A DNA stretch of 64,000 nt from Phenylobacterium sp. J367 (GTDB lineage Bacteria > Pseudomonadota > Alphaproteobacteria > Caulobacterales > Caulobacteraceae), in NCBI RefSeq assembly GCF_024699985.1, contig NZ_JAJONA010000001.1, forward strand, positions 868,001 to 932,000, given 5' to 3'. Position numbers and translations under genes: made by a program. Numbering within the stretch: the first letter of the stretch is position 1; each line of letters starts with the position of its first letter. The notes beneath the pieces are model-generated. The model was not told the origin of the DNA. It searched no databases and saw only the letters and a program-made list of their open reading frames with translations. Shown piece after piece: positions 10,189 through 21,050 of the stretch.

Positions 10189-13100
10189 TTAGAACGAGTA
10201 CTTCAGGCCGAACTTGACCTGCCACAGCGAGCGGTTGGGCGCGTCCGAGTTGGACAGCGTTTTCACCGCCGGGGTGAAGTTCTGGTACTGGTACCGGTTG
10301 CCAGGGGCCGACGCCACGCCGACGATCGGCGCCGCATAGAAGAAGTCCACCTGGCGGACCGTGCCCCACTCGTCGTTGAGCATGTTGCCGATGTTCACCA
10401 GGTCCATGTAGGCCTGGATCTTGGCGCCGCCCGGGAAGAAGGCCGGGAGCTCCTGGCTGATGCGCAGGTCGAAGGTGGTCACGTCGTCGCTGCGGAAGCC
10501 GTTCCGGGGCGAGATGCGCCCGGCGTACTTCGTCAGGCCGACGCCCTTCAGGTACTCGTTGAAGCGGTTGATGTCGAAGCCCGACGCGTAGGTGACGATC
10601 GGGTCGCTGGTCAGGGTCACGTTGCCGGCCGAGTCGACCTGCGGGACGTAGAACAGCTGCCGGTTCGAGGCGCCGTCGCCGAAGAGCGCGAGGGCGTTGG
10701 TGCTCGAGAGGTTGTAGACGAAGCTGTACGGGTTGCCCGAGCGGTGCTGGAAGAACAGCGAGACGTTGGTCTCGTTGTCGCCGAAGAACGCGCGGCGGAA
10801 CGAGAAGCGGCCCTTGAACTGGTGCTTGATCTCGTAGTTCGAGGTCGCCAGGCCCGGATCGTTGATGTCGGCCGTCGCCAGGTTGCCCCAGTTCGAGAAG
10901 GCCACCGAGCTGGTGCCCGGGTTCACGTCCTTCGCGTCCGTCAGCGTGTAGCTCAGGCTGGCGTCGATGCCGTTCTCCCAGGCCTTCGACATGCTGAAGG
11001 CCCAAGCCTGCTGGAAGCCCTCGTCGGTGTTGGTCAGGACGAGGTCGTTGCCGGTGTCGTTGCCCGAGCCGGCGATGAACGCGCCGCGCTGGGTCGCATT
11101 GCGGTAGACCGGACGGCCGTCCGGCGCGGTCCCGACCGGCGTCAGGCCGGCGCGGTAGTCCTTCCAGAGGATCGCTTCCTTCACGTCGCCGCGGAGGAAG
11201 TCGATGGTGAAGTTGTAGTTCTCACCGATGTAGGGGAAGGCCAGGTCAGCCGAGAAGCTGAGGCTGCTCTTCCAGGTCTGCACCGGCTGGAAGGCCGGGT
11301 CGATGCCGTTGGCGCTGGCCGCGCGACGGATGGTCTCGATCGTCGGCAGCGCCGGGTTCAGCAGGTTCTCGAAGGCCGCCGGCAGGTTGCGGTAGTCCGC
11401 CGCCGTGACCAGGGAGTTCAGCACCGCGTTGTCGTCGGTGCCCAGGGCCCGGCCGCAGTTGGTGTTGGTCTGGTTGCGGGCGCAGAAGATGGTCGCGCCG
11501 AGCACGCCGGTGTTCGAGAAGCTGTTCGACACCCACACCGTGGCCGAACCGCCCGAGAACAGGCCGAAGCCGCCGGTCAGGCGCAGGCGGCGGGCGGCGA
11601 AGCTGCCCCACTCCGGCTCGTACTGCGGGGTGTACTCGAAGCTGACCCGCGGCATCATCACGTCGCGGCCGTCGAGGTTCTCGCTGTTCGAGAAGCCGTA
11701 GCGCTGCTGGAAGAAGCTGTTGGCGAGCGGACGGTCGTCCTGGACCAGGCGGGTGTAGCGGAAGCCGGCGGTGACCGAGAGTTCCGGCGTGATCCGCAGG
11801 GTATCCTGGGCGTAGATGTTCCAGGTGTCGTAGTCGAACTGGGCCGCGAGGTCCTGCTCGTTACGCTGGCCGTCGCCGTTCGCATCGACGATGGCGTTCT
11901 GGTACTGGACCTGGTCCGGCAGGCGGTTCTGCAGGTTGGCAAGGCTGAAGAAGGTGAACTCGGCTTCGGTCCGCTGACCGAAGAGGTTGTAGACCTTCAG
12001 GTTTTCCTTCTCGACGCCGAACGAGAACTGGTGGTCGCCCAGGTCATAGAAGACCCGGCCGCGATAGTTGGTGACTTCGTTCTCGAGCTCGTTGGCGTGA
12101 CGCGACACGTCGGGACCCGCGAGGATCCGCGTGTTGGTGTTGAGCGCCGCCGGGTTGCCGGCGATCGAGAACTGGCCGATCTCGGCCTCTTCGTCGCCCG
12201 CGCCTTCGCCGTTGCCGCTCTCGCCGCCGACCGGCTGTTGCAGCGTGACCACCTTCTTCTTGGTGGCGACGAGTTCCGACCGCAGGTTCTCCGACCAGTC
12301 CGAGTTCAGCTGGGCGGTGTAGACCTCGAGGTCGTCACCCTTGATGTAGTAGTTGGAGTAGAGCGCCAGCTGGGTCGAGGACGAGCGGTTGCCTTCGATC
12401 AGGCGGGTGCCGTTGGTCTTCTGGTAGGTGACCGCCAGGCGGTGCGCGTCAGTGATGTTCCAGTCGAGCTTGCCCAGCCACTTCTCGTCCTCTTCCGGGA
12501 GCGAGAGGTTGTCGAGGATCGAGTTCTCCTGGTCGAGCGTATAGCCGTACACGCTGGCCAGGGTGTTCTCGATGGCCGTGATCTGGGCCGGCGTCACGAA
12601 GGTGCTGCCGTTGCCCGTGATGATCGGCTTGCCGGAGCCCACCGGACCGGCGATCGAGCCGCGCTCGGCCTCGAACTTCTCGTAGGAGCCGAAGAAGAAC
12701 AGGCGGTCACGGATGATCGGCCCGCCAAGGGTCGCGCCGTACGACTTCTCTTCGAAGACGTTGGTGAAGGTCTGGCCCTCGGCCTTGTCGCCGATCAGGT
12801 CCTGGTCGGAGTACTCGTAGAAGGCCGAACCGTGGAACTCGTTGCTGCCCGACTTGGTCACCACGTTGATGTTGGCGCCCTGGAAGTCGTTGTAGAGCAC
12901 CGAGTAGGGCGCGAGGTTCACGCTCATCGCCTGGACGGCGTCGGTGGAGATCGGGCTCCGCTGGGTCGGATAGCCGTTGTTGTTCAGGCCGAAGTCGTCG
13001 TTCTGCTTCACGCCGTCGACGGTCAGCGAGTTGTAGCGGTTCGACACGCCGCCCGCGACCACCGCGTCCAGGTTGGACGGGTCGAGGGTGATGAACGGAT

Positions 13101-13578
13101 TGAGGCGCGCCAGGTCCTTCAGGTCGCGCTTCATCGACGGCAGGTCTTCGATGTCGGAGAGTTGGAAGTTCGAGGTCGGGCCGCCGTTCTCCTCGCGGTT
13201 CATGGCCGTCGCGGTGACGACCACTTCCTCGACGGCGCCGGCGAAGGCCACATCGACGTTGACCGGCGTGCCGACGCCGACGGACGCGACGCGGGTCGTC
13301 TCGGTTTCGCCATTGGCGGTCACCGCCACGGTGTACGGGCCGCCGACGCGCAGGCCGCGCGCGGTGAAGTAACCGTCAGCGCCGGTGGCGGTGTTCACGA
13401 CCGTGCCTGTCGGCACGTGGGTCACCGCGACCGAGGCGTTGGCGACGGGATTGCCGTCCGCGCCGATCGCCTGACCACGGATCGTGCCCGTGGTTTCCTG
13501 GGCGTAGACGGCCGTGCCCATGGCGGCGACGAGCACGCCAAAGGAGGCCCCGCAAGCGAGCCGCTTCATCGAAATCAT
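10189..13578 (-). CDS. Oar-like TonB-dependent receptor with carboxypeptidase-regulatory domain
   Basis: An outer-membrane active transporter of 1129 residues. Signal peptide (about residues 1-27, ending AVYAQ), then a carboxypeptidase-regulatory-like beta-sandwich (TIRGQAIGADGNPVANASVAV...), TonB box-like VEEVVVTATA, a plug domain, and a long beta-barrel ending in WQVKFGLKYSF with terminal Phe. This order matches the Oar group, whose ligands are mostly unknown. The start at 13578 has GAGGGG seven bases upstream; an in-frame ATG three codons later is also possible. No frameshift. It diverges from the glycosyltransferase with a 201-base gap, and no substrate-specific neighbour is present. Confidence 0.93.
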   Translation of the reverse strand: MISMKRLACGASFGVLVAAMGTAVYAQETTGTIRGQAIGADGNPVANASVAVTHVPTGTVVNTATGADGYFTARGLRVGGPYTVAVTANGETETTRVASVGVGTPVNVDVAFAGAVEEVVVTATAMNREENGGPTSNFQLSDIEDLPSMKRDLKDLARLNPFITLDPSNLDAVVAGGVSNRYNSLTVDGVKQNDDFGLNNNGYPTQRSPISTDAVQAMSVNLAPYSVLYNDFQGANINVVTKSGSNEFHGSAFYEYSDQDLIGDKAEGQTFTNVFEEKSYGATLGGPIIRDRLFFFGSYEKFEAERGSIAGPVGSGKPIITGNGSTFVTPAQITAIENTLASVYGYTLDQENSILDNLSLPEEDEKWLGKLDWNITDAHRLAVTYQKTNGTRLIEGNRSSSTQLALYSNYYIKGDDLEVYTAQLNSDWSENLRSELVATKKKVVTLQQPVGGESGNGEGAGDEEAEIGQFSIAGNPAALNTNTRILAGPDVSRHANELENEVTNYRGRVFYDLGDHQFSFGVEKENLKVYNLFGQRTEAEFTFFSLANLQNRLPDQVQYQNAIVDANGDGQRNEQDLAAQFDYDTWNIYAQDTLRITPELSVTAGFRYTRLVQDDRPLANSFFQQRYGFSNSENLDGRDVMMPRVSFEYTPQYEPEWGSFAARRLRLTGGFGLFSGGSATVWVSNSFSNTGVLGATIFCARNQTNTNCGRALGTDDNAVLNSLVTAADYRNLPAAFENLLNPALPTIETIRRAASANGIDPAFQPVQTWKSSLSFSADLAFPYIGENYNFTIDFLRGDVKEAILWKDYRAGLTPVGTAPDGRPVYRNATQRGAFIAGSGNDTGNDLVLTNTDEGFQQAWAFSMSKAWENGIDASLSYTLTDAKDVNPGTSSVAFSNWGNLATADINDPGLATSNYEIKHQFKGRFSFRRAFFGDNETNVSLFFQHRSGNPYSFVYNLSSTNALALFGDGASNRQLFYVPQVDSAGNVTLTSDPIVTYASGFDINRFNEYLKGVGLTKYAGRISPRNGFRSDDVTTFDLRISQELPAFFPGGAKIQAYMDLVNIGNMLNDEWGTVRQVDFFYAAPIVGVASAPGNRYQYQNFTPAVKTLSNSDAPNRSLWQVKFGLKYSF

Positions 13579-13779
13579 CGAAATCCCCTCAATCCCGACC
13601 TTCCCCATCGTCTCCCCAGACGACGTCACCGGTCTTCCTTTCGCCCGCTATAGCGCGGAAATTCGCTTTGTGGGTGACGGTTTTGTTACGGCGACGCTGC
13701 GCCGCATGAATCCGCGCCGAAACGTGGCGCCGGCGCTATACAAGGCGCCCGAATGGGGGCGTCCGGAGGACGTGCGAAG

Positions 13780-15325
13780 GTGCCGATGGGCGAGAGATTG
13801 ACAGGCATCGGTCAGGACCGGGAATGGCGCGCCGCCATCCTCCTGGTGGCCGGGCTGACCGTCGCGCGTCTGGTGGCGCTCTTCACAACGCCCCTGGAGC
13901 TCTATCCGGACGAAGCCCAATACTGGCTTTGGTCCCGGACCCTCGACTTCGGGTACTATTCCAAGCCCCCGATGATCGCCTGGACCATCTGGGCGACCAC
14001 GGCGTTCGGCGGCGACGCCGAGGCCTGGGTCCGGCTGGGCGCGCCGCTGTTCCAGGCCGGCGCCGCCCTGCTGGTCTTCGCCATCGGTCGGCGGCTCTAC
14101 GACGCCCGGGTGGCGCTCGCGGCGACCGCCCTCTACGCGCTGGCGCCGGCCATCCAGCTCTCCGCGGCGGTGATCGCCACGGACGCACCCCTGCTATTCT
14201 TCCTTGGGCTGACAATTCTACTCTATGCGACGCTGCAGACCGCGGAGGGCCGGCGCGGCCACCTCGCCGCGGGCGTCGGCGCGAGCCTGGGCCTGGCGTT
14301 CCTCTCGAAGTACGCGGCGGTCTACGGATTGATCGGCATCGCCCTGCACCTCGTGCTGTCCGAGGACGCCCGCCGGGCCTGGTCACCGAACCGCATCCTC
14401 CTGGCGCTCGGGGCCTTCGCGGCGGTGCTGGCGCCGAATGTGATCTGGAACGCCCAGCACGGCTTCGCCACGGTTCAGCACACGGCCGCCAACGCCGCCT
14501 GGGGCGGCCGACAGCTGTTCAATTTTCCCGAGCTCGGCGAATTCCTGCTGACCCAGTTCGGCGTCTTCGGGCCGATCCCGTTCGCCGCCCTGATCGTGGG
14601 CCTTGTCGTCGCCATCCGCCGGCGGACCCTGGCGGCGGAGGACCTCCTGCTCCTCTGCTTCGTCCTGCCGCCGCTCTTGATCGTCATCGGCCAGTCGTTC
14701 GTCAGCCGGGCCAACGCCAACTGGTCGGGCGCCGCCTACCTGCCGGGCGCGGTGCTCGTGGCCGCCTGGCTCGTGCACTGGCGGGCGCGGCGCTGGCTGA
14801 TGGCGGCCATCGTGCTGCAGGCGACGATCGCGGCCCTGTTCCTGGCGTTCACGATCTCGCCCGCCTTCGCGGAGCGTATGGGGGGCGGCGAACAGCTTCA
14901 AGCGGGCCAAGGGATGGTCGCAGACCACCGAGGCGATCCTGACGCGCGCGGCGGTCGAGGAGCCGGCGGGCCTCACCGCCATCGCGGTCAACAGCCGCTT
15001 CCTCTACTACGCCATGCGCTATTATGGCCGCGACTGGTTCGCCGACCCGAACGCCCCGCCGCTCAGGGCCTGGCTGCTCGCCGACACCCCCCAGAACCAG
15101 GCCGAGACCAGCGCCCCGCTAACGCCCGCTGAGGGCCGCCGCGTGCTGGCCGTGGCGCTGGAGGGCAACTGGCGCGACGAGATGGCCGGCGACTTCCGCC
15201 GCGTCTACGGCGAGGAGATCGCGAGCATCGGCCTGGACCGCAAGCGCAAGCGCAGGATCGAGATGTTCGTGGGCGAGGACTTTGCGCCCCGGCCGCGCGA
15301 CCCGGCTACCGGCCACCCCAGATGA
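13780..15325 (+). CDS. ArnT-like glycosyltransferase family 39 membrane protein (frameshifted)
   Basis: A polyprenyl-phosphate-sugar-dependent transferase of the PMT/ArnT group, with about ten membrane helices. The first periplasmic loop holds YPDEAQYWLWSRTLDFGYYSKPPMIAW, whose Asp-Glu is the catalytic signature (YPDEAQYWLWS then RTLDFGYYSKPP). The frame breaks at a run of six Gs (about 14879-14884): removing one G joins FAERMG to AANSFKRAKGW and restores a 514-residue protein with a soluble C-terminal part. Start is GTG 13780 or ATG 13786, both served by GGAGGA at 13765. Its 3' end overlaps msrA by 20 bases, tail to tail. The acceptor (lipid A, hopanoid or protein) cannot be told from sequence. 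Confidence 0.87.
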
Positions 15326-15887
15326 CCTTAAGCGCCCGGTCGCGGCCACAGCCGATCCGGTAGGCGTCGTAGCGCCGCGGGTTCTTCTTCGCGAAGTCCT
15401 GGTGGTAGGCCTCGGCGTTCCAGAAGGTGGCGGCGGGGCGGATCTGGGTCGCGATTCTGGCGGTCGGCAGCTCCTTCTGGACCTTCGCCACCACGGCCTC
15501 GGCGGCCTGCCGCTCCTGGGCATTGGTGACGAACACCGCGGTCCGGTAGGACGGGCCCTTGTCGCAGATCTGCCCGTTGGGGTCGGTCGGGTCGATATTG
15601 TGGAAGAAGTAGTCGACCAGCTGGCCGTAGCTCACCTTGGCCGGGTCGTAGGTGACCTTCACGGCCTCCAGGTGGCCCTGGTGGTTCTCGTAGGTGGGGT
15701 TGCGCAGGGCGCCGCCCGAATAGCCCGAGACGGCGGCGACCACGCCCGGCGCGGCCTCGAAGAACTTCTCCACCGACCAGAAGCAGCCGCCGGCGAACAC
15801 GGCGGTCTTCAGGCCGGACTGGGCCGGCGCGGCGGAGCCCAGCGCCAGGGCGGAGGCGGCGATCGCCGCGAAGAGGCGGATCTTCAT
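15306..15887 (-). CDS. msrA: Peptide methionine-(S)-S-oxide reductase MsrA, exported
   Basis: Repairs oxidised methionine. The catalytic Cys35 sits in FAGGCFWSVE, followed by GYSGG, YENHQGHLEAVKVTYDP and YFFHNIDPTDPNGQ, all standard MsrA blocks. Unlike cytoplasmic MsrA it starts with a signal peptide (MKIRLFAAIAASALALGSA), so it should act in the periplasm. The 193-residue length is complete. Monocistronic-looking, with 80 bases separating its start from the next minus-strand gene. Confidence 0.96.
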   Translation of the reverse strand: MKIRLFAAIAASALALGSAAPAQSGLKTAVFAGGCFWSVEKFFEAAPGVVAAVSGYSGGALRNPTYENHQGHLEAVKVTYDPAKVSYGQLVDYFFHNIDPTDPNGQICDKGPSYRTAVFVTNAQERQAAEAVVAKVQKELPTARIATQIRPAATFWNAEAYHQDFAKKNPRRYDAYRIGCGRDRALKVIWGGR

Positions 15888-15966
15888 GGGACGAAGAGTG
15901 TCACTCGTGAGGGTTCAGGTCACGAGGATAGGTAGGCGCCGGGCGCGCCCGTTGCGAGCGTGGCCG

Positions 15967-16506
15967 TCAGGAGGGCTTGCGCGGGGCCACTACCACCAGG
16001 AAGCCGTTGGGCACCTTGTGCAGCCCCTCGACCTCGAACCGCTCGCAGAGCTTGGGCAGCCACCAGGACGACGGCTTCTGGATCAGGTGGGCGTTGCGGC
16101 CGTCGCTCAGCACCTTCTTCGCCGGACCGGTGTGCACCGTGAACACGCCGTAGCGGGCGGTCAGGTCGCGCAGCTCGTCCAGCACGGCGTCCAGGCAATC
16201 CGGCTCGATATGCTCCAGCACGTCGATGCAGCAGACCATGTCGGCCGACCGGGCCGGGCCATACTCGGGGAAAGCCGGGTCGTAAGGACGGTAGTCGATC
16301 TGGATGCCCTGTTCCGTCAGGCCGCGCAGCAGGTTCTGCTTGCCCGCGCCGTAGTCGGAGACGGAGGTGACGCCGAGCTGGCGGATCGCCTTGGCGATGA
16401 CCGGCGCGAACATCAGCGAGGCCACGCCGTAGTTCGGGTTCTTGTGCAGCTCCTGCTGCTGACGCCGATAATCCTCGGTGATGACTTCGCGGGCCGTCGT
16501 TTCCAT
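15967..16506 (-). CDS. Class I SAM-dependent methyltransferase domain protein
   Basis: A 179-residue protein with a Rossmann methyltransferase core: SVSDYGAGKQNLLRGL is the SAM-binding motif I and DMVCCIDVLEHIEPD is motif II/post-I. No signal peptide or membrane helix. Substrate unknown; the late sequence HTGPAKKVLSDGRNAHLIQKP resembles small-molecule or glycan methyltransferases of unknown function. ATG 16506 is favoured by AGGGG just upstream; a GTG fifteen bases earlier lacks a ribosome site. Confidence 0.75.
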   Translation of the reverse strand: METTAREVITEDYRRQQQELHKNPNYGVASLMFAPVIAKAIRQLGVTSVSDYGAGKQNLLRGLTEQGIQIDYRPYDPAFPEYGPARSADMVCCIDVLEHIEPDCLDAVLDELRDLTARYGVFTVHTGPAKKVLSDGRNAHLIQKPSSWWLPKLCERFEVEGLHKVPNGFLVVVAPRKPS

Positions 16507-16575
16507 GGCCCCTTTTCGCACAACGGCGTCCGCCGCTGAACCCCCGCGATGCCGCCCGCCGCGACTTGTCGCGGC

Positions 16576-17226
16576 TCAGGCCGCCTGGGCGGCGACCTCG
16601 AAGGGGGCTTCGGTCTTGGCGCGGATCTCGTCCAGGGTGACGCCGGGCGCCAGCTCCAGCAGGGTCAGAGGCGACTTCCCGCGGGCGACGTCGAACACGC
16701 CGAGGTCGGTGACCACCAGGTCCACCACACCCTTGCCGGTGAGCGGCAGGGAGCAGGCGTTCACGAGCTTGGGCGCACCGGACTTCTCCACGTGCTCCAT
16801 GACCACGACCACGCGCTTGACGCCGGCCACCAGGTCCATGGCCCCGCCCATGCCCTTCACCATCTTGCCGGGCACCATCCAGTTGGCGAGGTCGCCGTTG
16901 GCGGCCACCTGCATGGCGCCGAGGATGGAAAGGTCGATGTGGCCGCCGCGGATCATCGCGAAGCTGTCGGCCGAGCTGAAGTAGGACGAGCTCGGAAGCG
17001 CCGTGATCGTCTGCTTGCCGGCGTTGATCAGGTCGGGGTCGGCCTCGCCCTCATAGGGGAACGGGCCCATGCCCAGCATGCCGTTCTCCGACTGTAGCGT
17101 CACTGACATGCCGGCCGGGATGTAGTTGGCCACCAGGGTCGGGATGCCGATGCCGAGGTTCACGTAGAAGCCGTCGCGCAGCTCGCCCGCCGCGCGGGCC
17201 GCCATCTGGTCACGGGTCCAGGCCAT
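16576..17226 (-). CDS. scoB: 3-oxoacid CoA-transferase subunit B
   Basis: Catalytic subunit of a succinyl-CoA:3-ketoacid (or acetoacetate) CoA-transferase. The active-site glutamate is Glu47 in [11 protein letters not shown], and the glycine-rich [15 protein letters not shown] and [13 protein letters not shown] blocks are present. 216 residues, normal for the beta subunit. It starts one base after the subunit A stop, so the pair is an operon. Acetoacetate or 3-oxoadipate are the likely acyl acceptors; no neighbouring pathway genes decide between them. Confidence 0.93.
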   Translation of the reverse strand: MAWTRDQMAARAAGELRDGFYVNLGIGIPTLVANYIPAGMSVTLQSENGMLGMGPFPYEGEADPDLINAGKQTITALPSSSYFSSADSFAMIRGGHIDLSILGAMQVAANGDLANWMVPGKMVKGMGGAMDLVAGVKRVVVVMEHVEKSGAPKLVNACSLPLTGKGVVDLVVTDLGVFDVARGKSPLTLLELAPGVTLDEIRAKTEAPFEVAAQAA

Positions 17227-17227
17227 C

Positions 17228-17941
17228 TCAGGCGACCTCTTCGCGCTTGCGGGTGGTGAGCTGCTCGATCCGCTTCTCGAAGGCCGGGCCTTTGAGGATG
17301 CGATCGACATAGATGCCCGGCGTGTGGATCTGGTCCGGGTCGATCTGCCCGACCTCGACCAGCTCCTCGACCTCGGCGACGGTCACCTTGCCGGCGGTCG
17401 CCATCATCGGATTGAAGTTCCGCGCGGTCATCCGGTAGACGAGGTTGCCCTCGGCGTCGCCCTTCCAGGCCTTGACGATGGCGAGGTCGGCGACAAGGCC
17501 GCGCTCCATCACATACTCCTCGCCGTCGAAGACGCGGACCTCCTTGCCCTCGGCCACCAGCGTGCCGACGCCGGTCCTGGTGAAGAAGGCCGGGATGCCC
17601 GCGCCGCCGGCTCGGATGCGCTCGGCCAGCGTGCCCTGCGGGTTGAACTCCAGCTCCAGCTTGCCGGAGAGGTAGAGCTCGGCGAACAGCTTGTTCTCGC
17701 CGACGTAGGACGAGATCATCTTGCGGATCTGCCCGCCGGCCAGCAGCACGCCCAGGCCGAAGTCGTCCACGCCGCAGTTGTTGGAGACGACGGTCAGGTC
17801 CTTCACCCCCGTCTCGCGGATCGCCGCGATCAGGTTTTCCGGGATCCCGCAGAGGCCGAAGCCGCCCGCCATGATGGTCATGCCGTCGAACAGCAGCCCG
17901 GCCAGGGCCTCGTTCGCGGTCTTCTGCACCTTGCTCGCCAT
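17228..17941 (-). CDS. scoA: 3-oxoacid CoA-transferase subunit A
   Basis: Partner of the adjacent subunit B. The CoA-binding signature [15 protein letters not shown] lies at about residues 22-36, and [14 protein letters not shown] follows; 237 residues is the usual size of the alpha subunit. ATG at 17941 is preceded by a weak GGGCGGA. First gene of the two-gene operon. Confidence 0.93.
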   Translation of the reverse strand: MASKVQKTANEALAGLLFDGMTIMAGGFGLCGIPENLIAAIRETGVKDLTVVSNNCGVDDFGLGVLLAGGQIRKMISSYVGENKLFAELYLSGKLELEFNPQGTLAERIRAGGAGIPAFFTRTGVGTLVAEGKEVRVFDGEEYVMERGLVADLAIVKAWKGDAEGNLVYRMTARNFNPMMATAGKVTVAEVEELVEVGQIDPDQIHTPGIYVDRILKGPAFEKRIEQLTTRKREEVA

Positions 17942-18024
17942 GTTCCGCCCTTTACGCCGCATCCGTCCGGTTGAGAACCGGGACACGGCAAAAATTCACC
18001 AACTGATGAAACCGGGTGACAGCG

Positions 18025-19874
18025 TCAGGCCACGGGCGCGCGCCGGTCGAGGTCTTCGCGGTCTTCGAACTCCTCCTCGTTGACCACCTGGCCCTCGCTC
18101 CGGGGCACCGAGAACGGCTCCGGTTTCGGCGTCTGGAGGTTGCCGCGCATCAGGAAGCGCCCGGCCGTGAGCCCGCCGGCCAGTTGCAGCTCCAGCCGGG
18201 CCTCGTCGCGGCGCCGGACGTCGACGATGGTCTCGGTCGCCACATCCTCGTCCACGCCGAGCTCGACCAGGACTTCGTGACCGAACACCAGGGCGGATTC
18301 GAAGGTCTCGCGCAGCTGGTAGTCGACGCCGGCCTGGATCAGCCGGACGGCGTGGCCGCGGTCAAAGGCGCGGACGAAGAGCTTGGCGTGCGGGAACTCG
18401 GCCTTCACGAGCTCGACCACCCGGTCGGCCACCGCGGGCTTGTCCACACAGACGAGGATCGCCTCGGCGGTCTCGGCTCCCGAGGCGCGCAGCACATCGA
18501 GCCGTGTGCCGTCGCCGTAATAGACCTTGAATCCGAAGTCGCGGGCCGCGCGGATCATGTCCACGTCGATCTCGATCAGCGAAATCTTCATCCCCCGCGC
18601 CAGAAGCGGCTGGCTAACCACCTGGGCGAAGCGGCCGAAGCCCACCAGCAGGACCTGCCCGCTCAAGCCGTCCGGCCTCTCGACGCCCTCCAGCGAGGCC
18701 GGCGGCTCGGGCAGCAGCCGCGCGATGACCATGAACACCAGCGGTGTCGCGGCCATCGACAGGATCACGATCGCGGTCAGCGCGGCCGCCACCGTCGGCG
18801 AAAGCACCTGCGCCGAGACCGCGGCGGCGTAGAGGACGAAGGCGAACTCGCCCCCTGGGCGAACAAGGCGGCCCGCTGCACCGCCTCGCGCTGGTCCGCC
18901 CGGAACAGGCGGGCCACCAGGTAGATGACCAGGGCCTTCACCGTCATGAAGGCGACGAGTCCGGCCAGGATCAGGCGCCATTGGTCGGCGACCACCGCAA
19001 GGTCGAGCGCCATGCCGACGCTCAGGAAGAACAGGCCGAGCAGGATGCCCCGGAACGGCTCGACATCGGCCTCGAGCTGGTGGCGGAAGCTGCTCTCGGA
19101 CAGCAGCACGCCGGCCAGGAAGGCGCCTAGCGCCATGGAGAGCCCGCCCCATTGCATGAAAAGCGCCGTCCCCAGGACCACCAGCAAGGCGGCGGCGGTC
19201 ATGATTTCGCGGGCGCCGGTTCGGGCGAGGATCTGGAAGAACGGGTTCAGCAGCCAGCGGCCCGCAGCGATCACCACGGCGATGCAGCCGAGGCCCATGA
19301 GGACGCTGCCCCAGGGCGCCCGGTCGGTGACCGCGGCGTCGCCGTTGAACGAGGCCATCAGGCCCACCACCGCGAGCAGCGGCACCACCGCCAGGTCCTC
19401 CAGCAGGAGGATCGATACGGCTCGCTGGCCGGCCGGAGTGGAGGTCTCGCCGCGCTCGTCCAGCACCTTCATGATCACCGCAGTGGACGACAGGACGAAG
19501 CCGCTGGCGCCGATCACCGCGGCCTGGAAATTGAGGCCGCCCAGCATGGCGACGCCCGACAGCACCACGCAGCAGGCGAGCACCTGGGTCAGGCCCAGGC
19601 CGAAGATCTCCTTGCGGAGCAGCCAGAGCTTGGCCGGGCGCATCTCCAGCCCGATGACGAACAGGAACATTACGACGCCAAGCTCGGCGACGTGGAGGAT
19701 GGCCTCGGGGTCGGAGAACAGCTTCAGCCCGAACGGGCCGATCACCAGGCCGGCGGCGAGATAGCCCAGAACGGATCCCAGGTTGAGCTTGCGGAAGATC
19801 GGCACGGCGACCACGGCCGCCGTCAGGAGGGCGACGGCGTGCCCCAGGTTCATGCCCGCCGCTTCGGCCGCCAT
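18025..19874 (-). CDS. KefB/KefC-type cation:proton antiporter with RCK domain (frameshifted)
   Basis: Monovalent cation:proton antiporter-2 family. About twelve helices occupy residues 1-375 (LGYLAAGLVIGPFGL, GFVLSSTAVIMKVLDE, ALGAFLAGVLLSES), followed by a cytoplasmic TrkA-N/RCK domain starting QVLLVGFGRFAQVV, which binds nucleotide, and an acidic tail. One G is missing in the run at about 18850-18856; adding it joins AALFAQG to GEFAFVLYAAAV and gives 616 residues. ATG 19874 has AAGGAG six bases upstream. Glutathione-gated potassium efflux is the known role in enterobacteria; no ancillary KefF/G gene is adjacent, so gating is unknown. Confidence 0.9.
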
Positions 19875-19984
19875 GCTCGCTCCTTGTCAGGTTCCGTCCT
19901 ATGTGCGGAGAAAAGCGCAGCGGCGCAACTCACCGCTGCCGGGGCGGCTGGAGGCCACGGGCCGGCGGGTGTAGAACGCTCGGC

Positions 19985-20938
19985 ATGAGCCAAGCCATCG
20001 CCCTTCAAGACCGGATCGAGCCCGTTTCCTTCGAGCTCTTCGGCCATGACTTCGACGCCTTCACCCGCCGCCTCGGCGACAGCTACGCCCGCTGGGGCTT
20101 CGCGGTGATCTCCGACCACGGCCTGCCGCAGGACCGGATCGACGCCGCCCTCGAACAGATGAAGGCCTTCTTCGCCCTCCCCGAGGACGTGAAGCGGAAA
20201 TACAAGCTGCCCGTCGCCGGCCAGCGGGGCTACACGCCGTTCGGCATCGAGACCGCCAAGGGCGCCACGCACCACGACCTGAAGGAATTCTGGCACGTGG
20301 GCCGCGAGCTGCCGGCCGGCCACGCCTTCCGCGACCACATGCCCGACAACGTCTGGCCGGACGCCGAACTGCCCGAGTTCCGTGAGAAGGTGCAGTGGCT
20401 GTACGACGCCCTCGACGCCATGGGCCTCAAGGTGCTGGAGGCGATCTCGGTCTACCTCGGCCTCGACCGCCACTTCTTCGACGACAAGGTCGACGTGGGC
20501 AATTCGATCCTGCGCCTGCTCCACTATCCGCCGGTGCCGCAGGACGGCCCGCACATCCGGGCGGGCGCGCACGAGGACATCAACGTCATCACCCTGCTGC
20601 TGGGCGCCGAAGAGGCCGGGCTGGAGGTGAAGGACCACGACGGCCGCTGGATCGCCATCAACCCGCCGCCGGGCGCGCTCGTCTGCAACATCGGCGACAT
20701 GCTGCAGCGGCTGGTGAACCACAGGCTGCCGTCCACGACGCACCGCGTGGTCAACCCGGCCCCCGAGCGCCGGGGCTTCCCGCGGTACTCGACGCCATTC
20801 TTCCTGCACTTCAACTCGGATTACCTGATCGAGACCCTCCCCGGGACGATCGACGCCGACCATCCGAACCGCTACCCCGAGCCGATCACGGCCGACGGCT
20901 ACCTCCAGGAGCGCCTGGCCGAGATCAAGCTGAAGTAG
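19985..20938 (+). CDS. Isopenicillin N synthase-like Fe(II)-dependent oxygenase
   Basis: A 317-residue non-haem iron oxygenase of the 2-oxoglutarate/IPNS superfamily. The facial triad is visible as His196 and Asp198 in GAHEDINVITLLL and His253 in STTHRVVNP, and the co-substrate Arg-x-Ser is in RYSTPFFLHF. The N-terminal DIOX_N-like part has GFAVISDHGLPQ. Bacterial members include ethylene-forming-type and flavone-like enzymes, and most are uncharacterised, so the substrate is unknown. It diverges from the antiporter gene with about 110 bases between starts. Confidence 0.88.
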   Translation: MSQAIALQDRIEPVSFELFGHDFDAFTRRLGDSYARWGFAVISDHGLPQDRIDAALEQMKAFFALPEDVKRKYKLPVAGQRGYTPFGIETAKGATHHDLKEFWHVGRELPAGHAFRDHMPDNVWPDAELPEFREKVQWLYDALDAMGLKVLEAISVYLGLDRHFFDDKVDVGNSILRLLHYPPVPQDGPHIRAGAHEDINVITLLLGAEEAGLEVKDHDGRWIAINPPPGALVCNIGDMLQRLVNHRLPSTTHRVVNPAPERRGFPRYSTPFFLHFNSDYLIETLPGTIDADHPNRYPEPITADGYLQERLAEIKLK

Positions 20939-21050
20939 GCCTGGGCCACGCCGCTTCGGGGGCCGCGCCATTGGGGCACGGCGCGACCCCCGGCCCGTCC
21001 GGCAACACTCGCCGGCGAGGCCACCCTCCCAAGGGGCCGGGAGGATTCCG

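Noticed and set aside
10744..13653. A 969-codon open frame antisense to the TonB receptor
   Set aside because: It is a codon-phase shadow: high third-position GC on the receptor strand removes stops, the product is low-complexity and has no recognisable domain, while the receptor strand reads a full signal peptide, plug and barrel.
17057..17085. GGAAC with CGTT inside scoB
   Set aside because: The spacing is outside 16-17 bases and it lies in the middle of a coding region with no start downstream.
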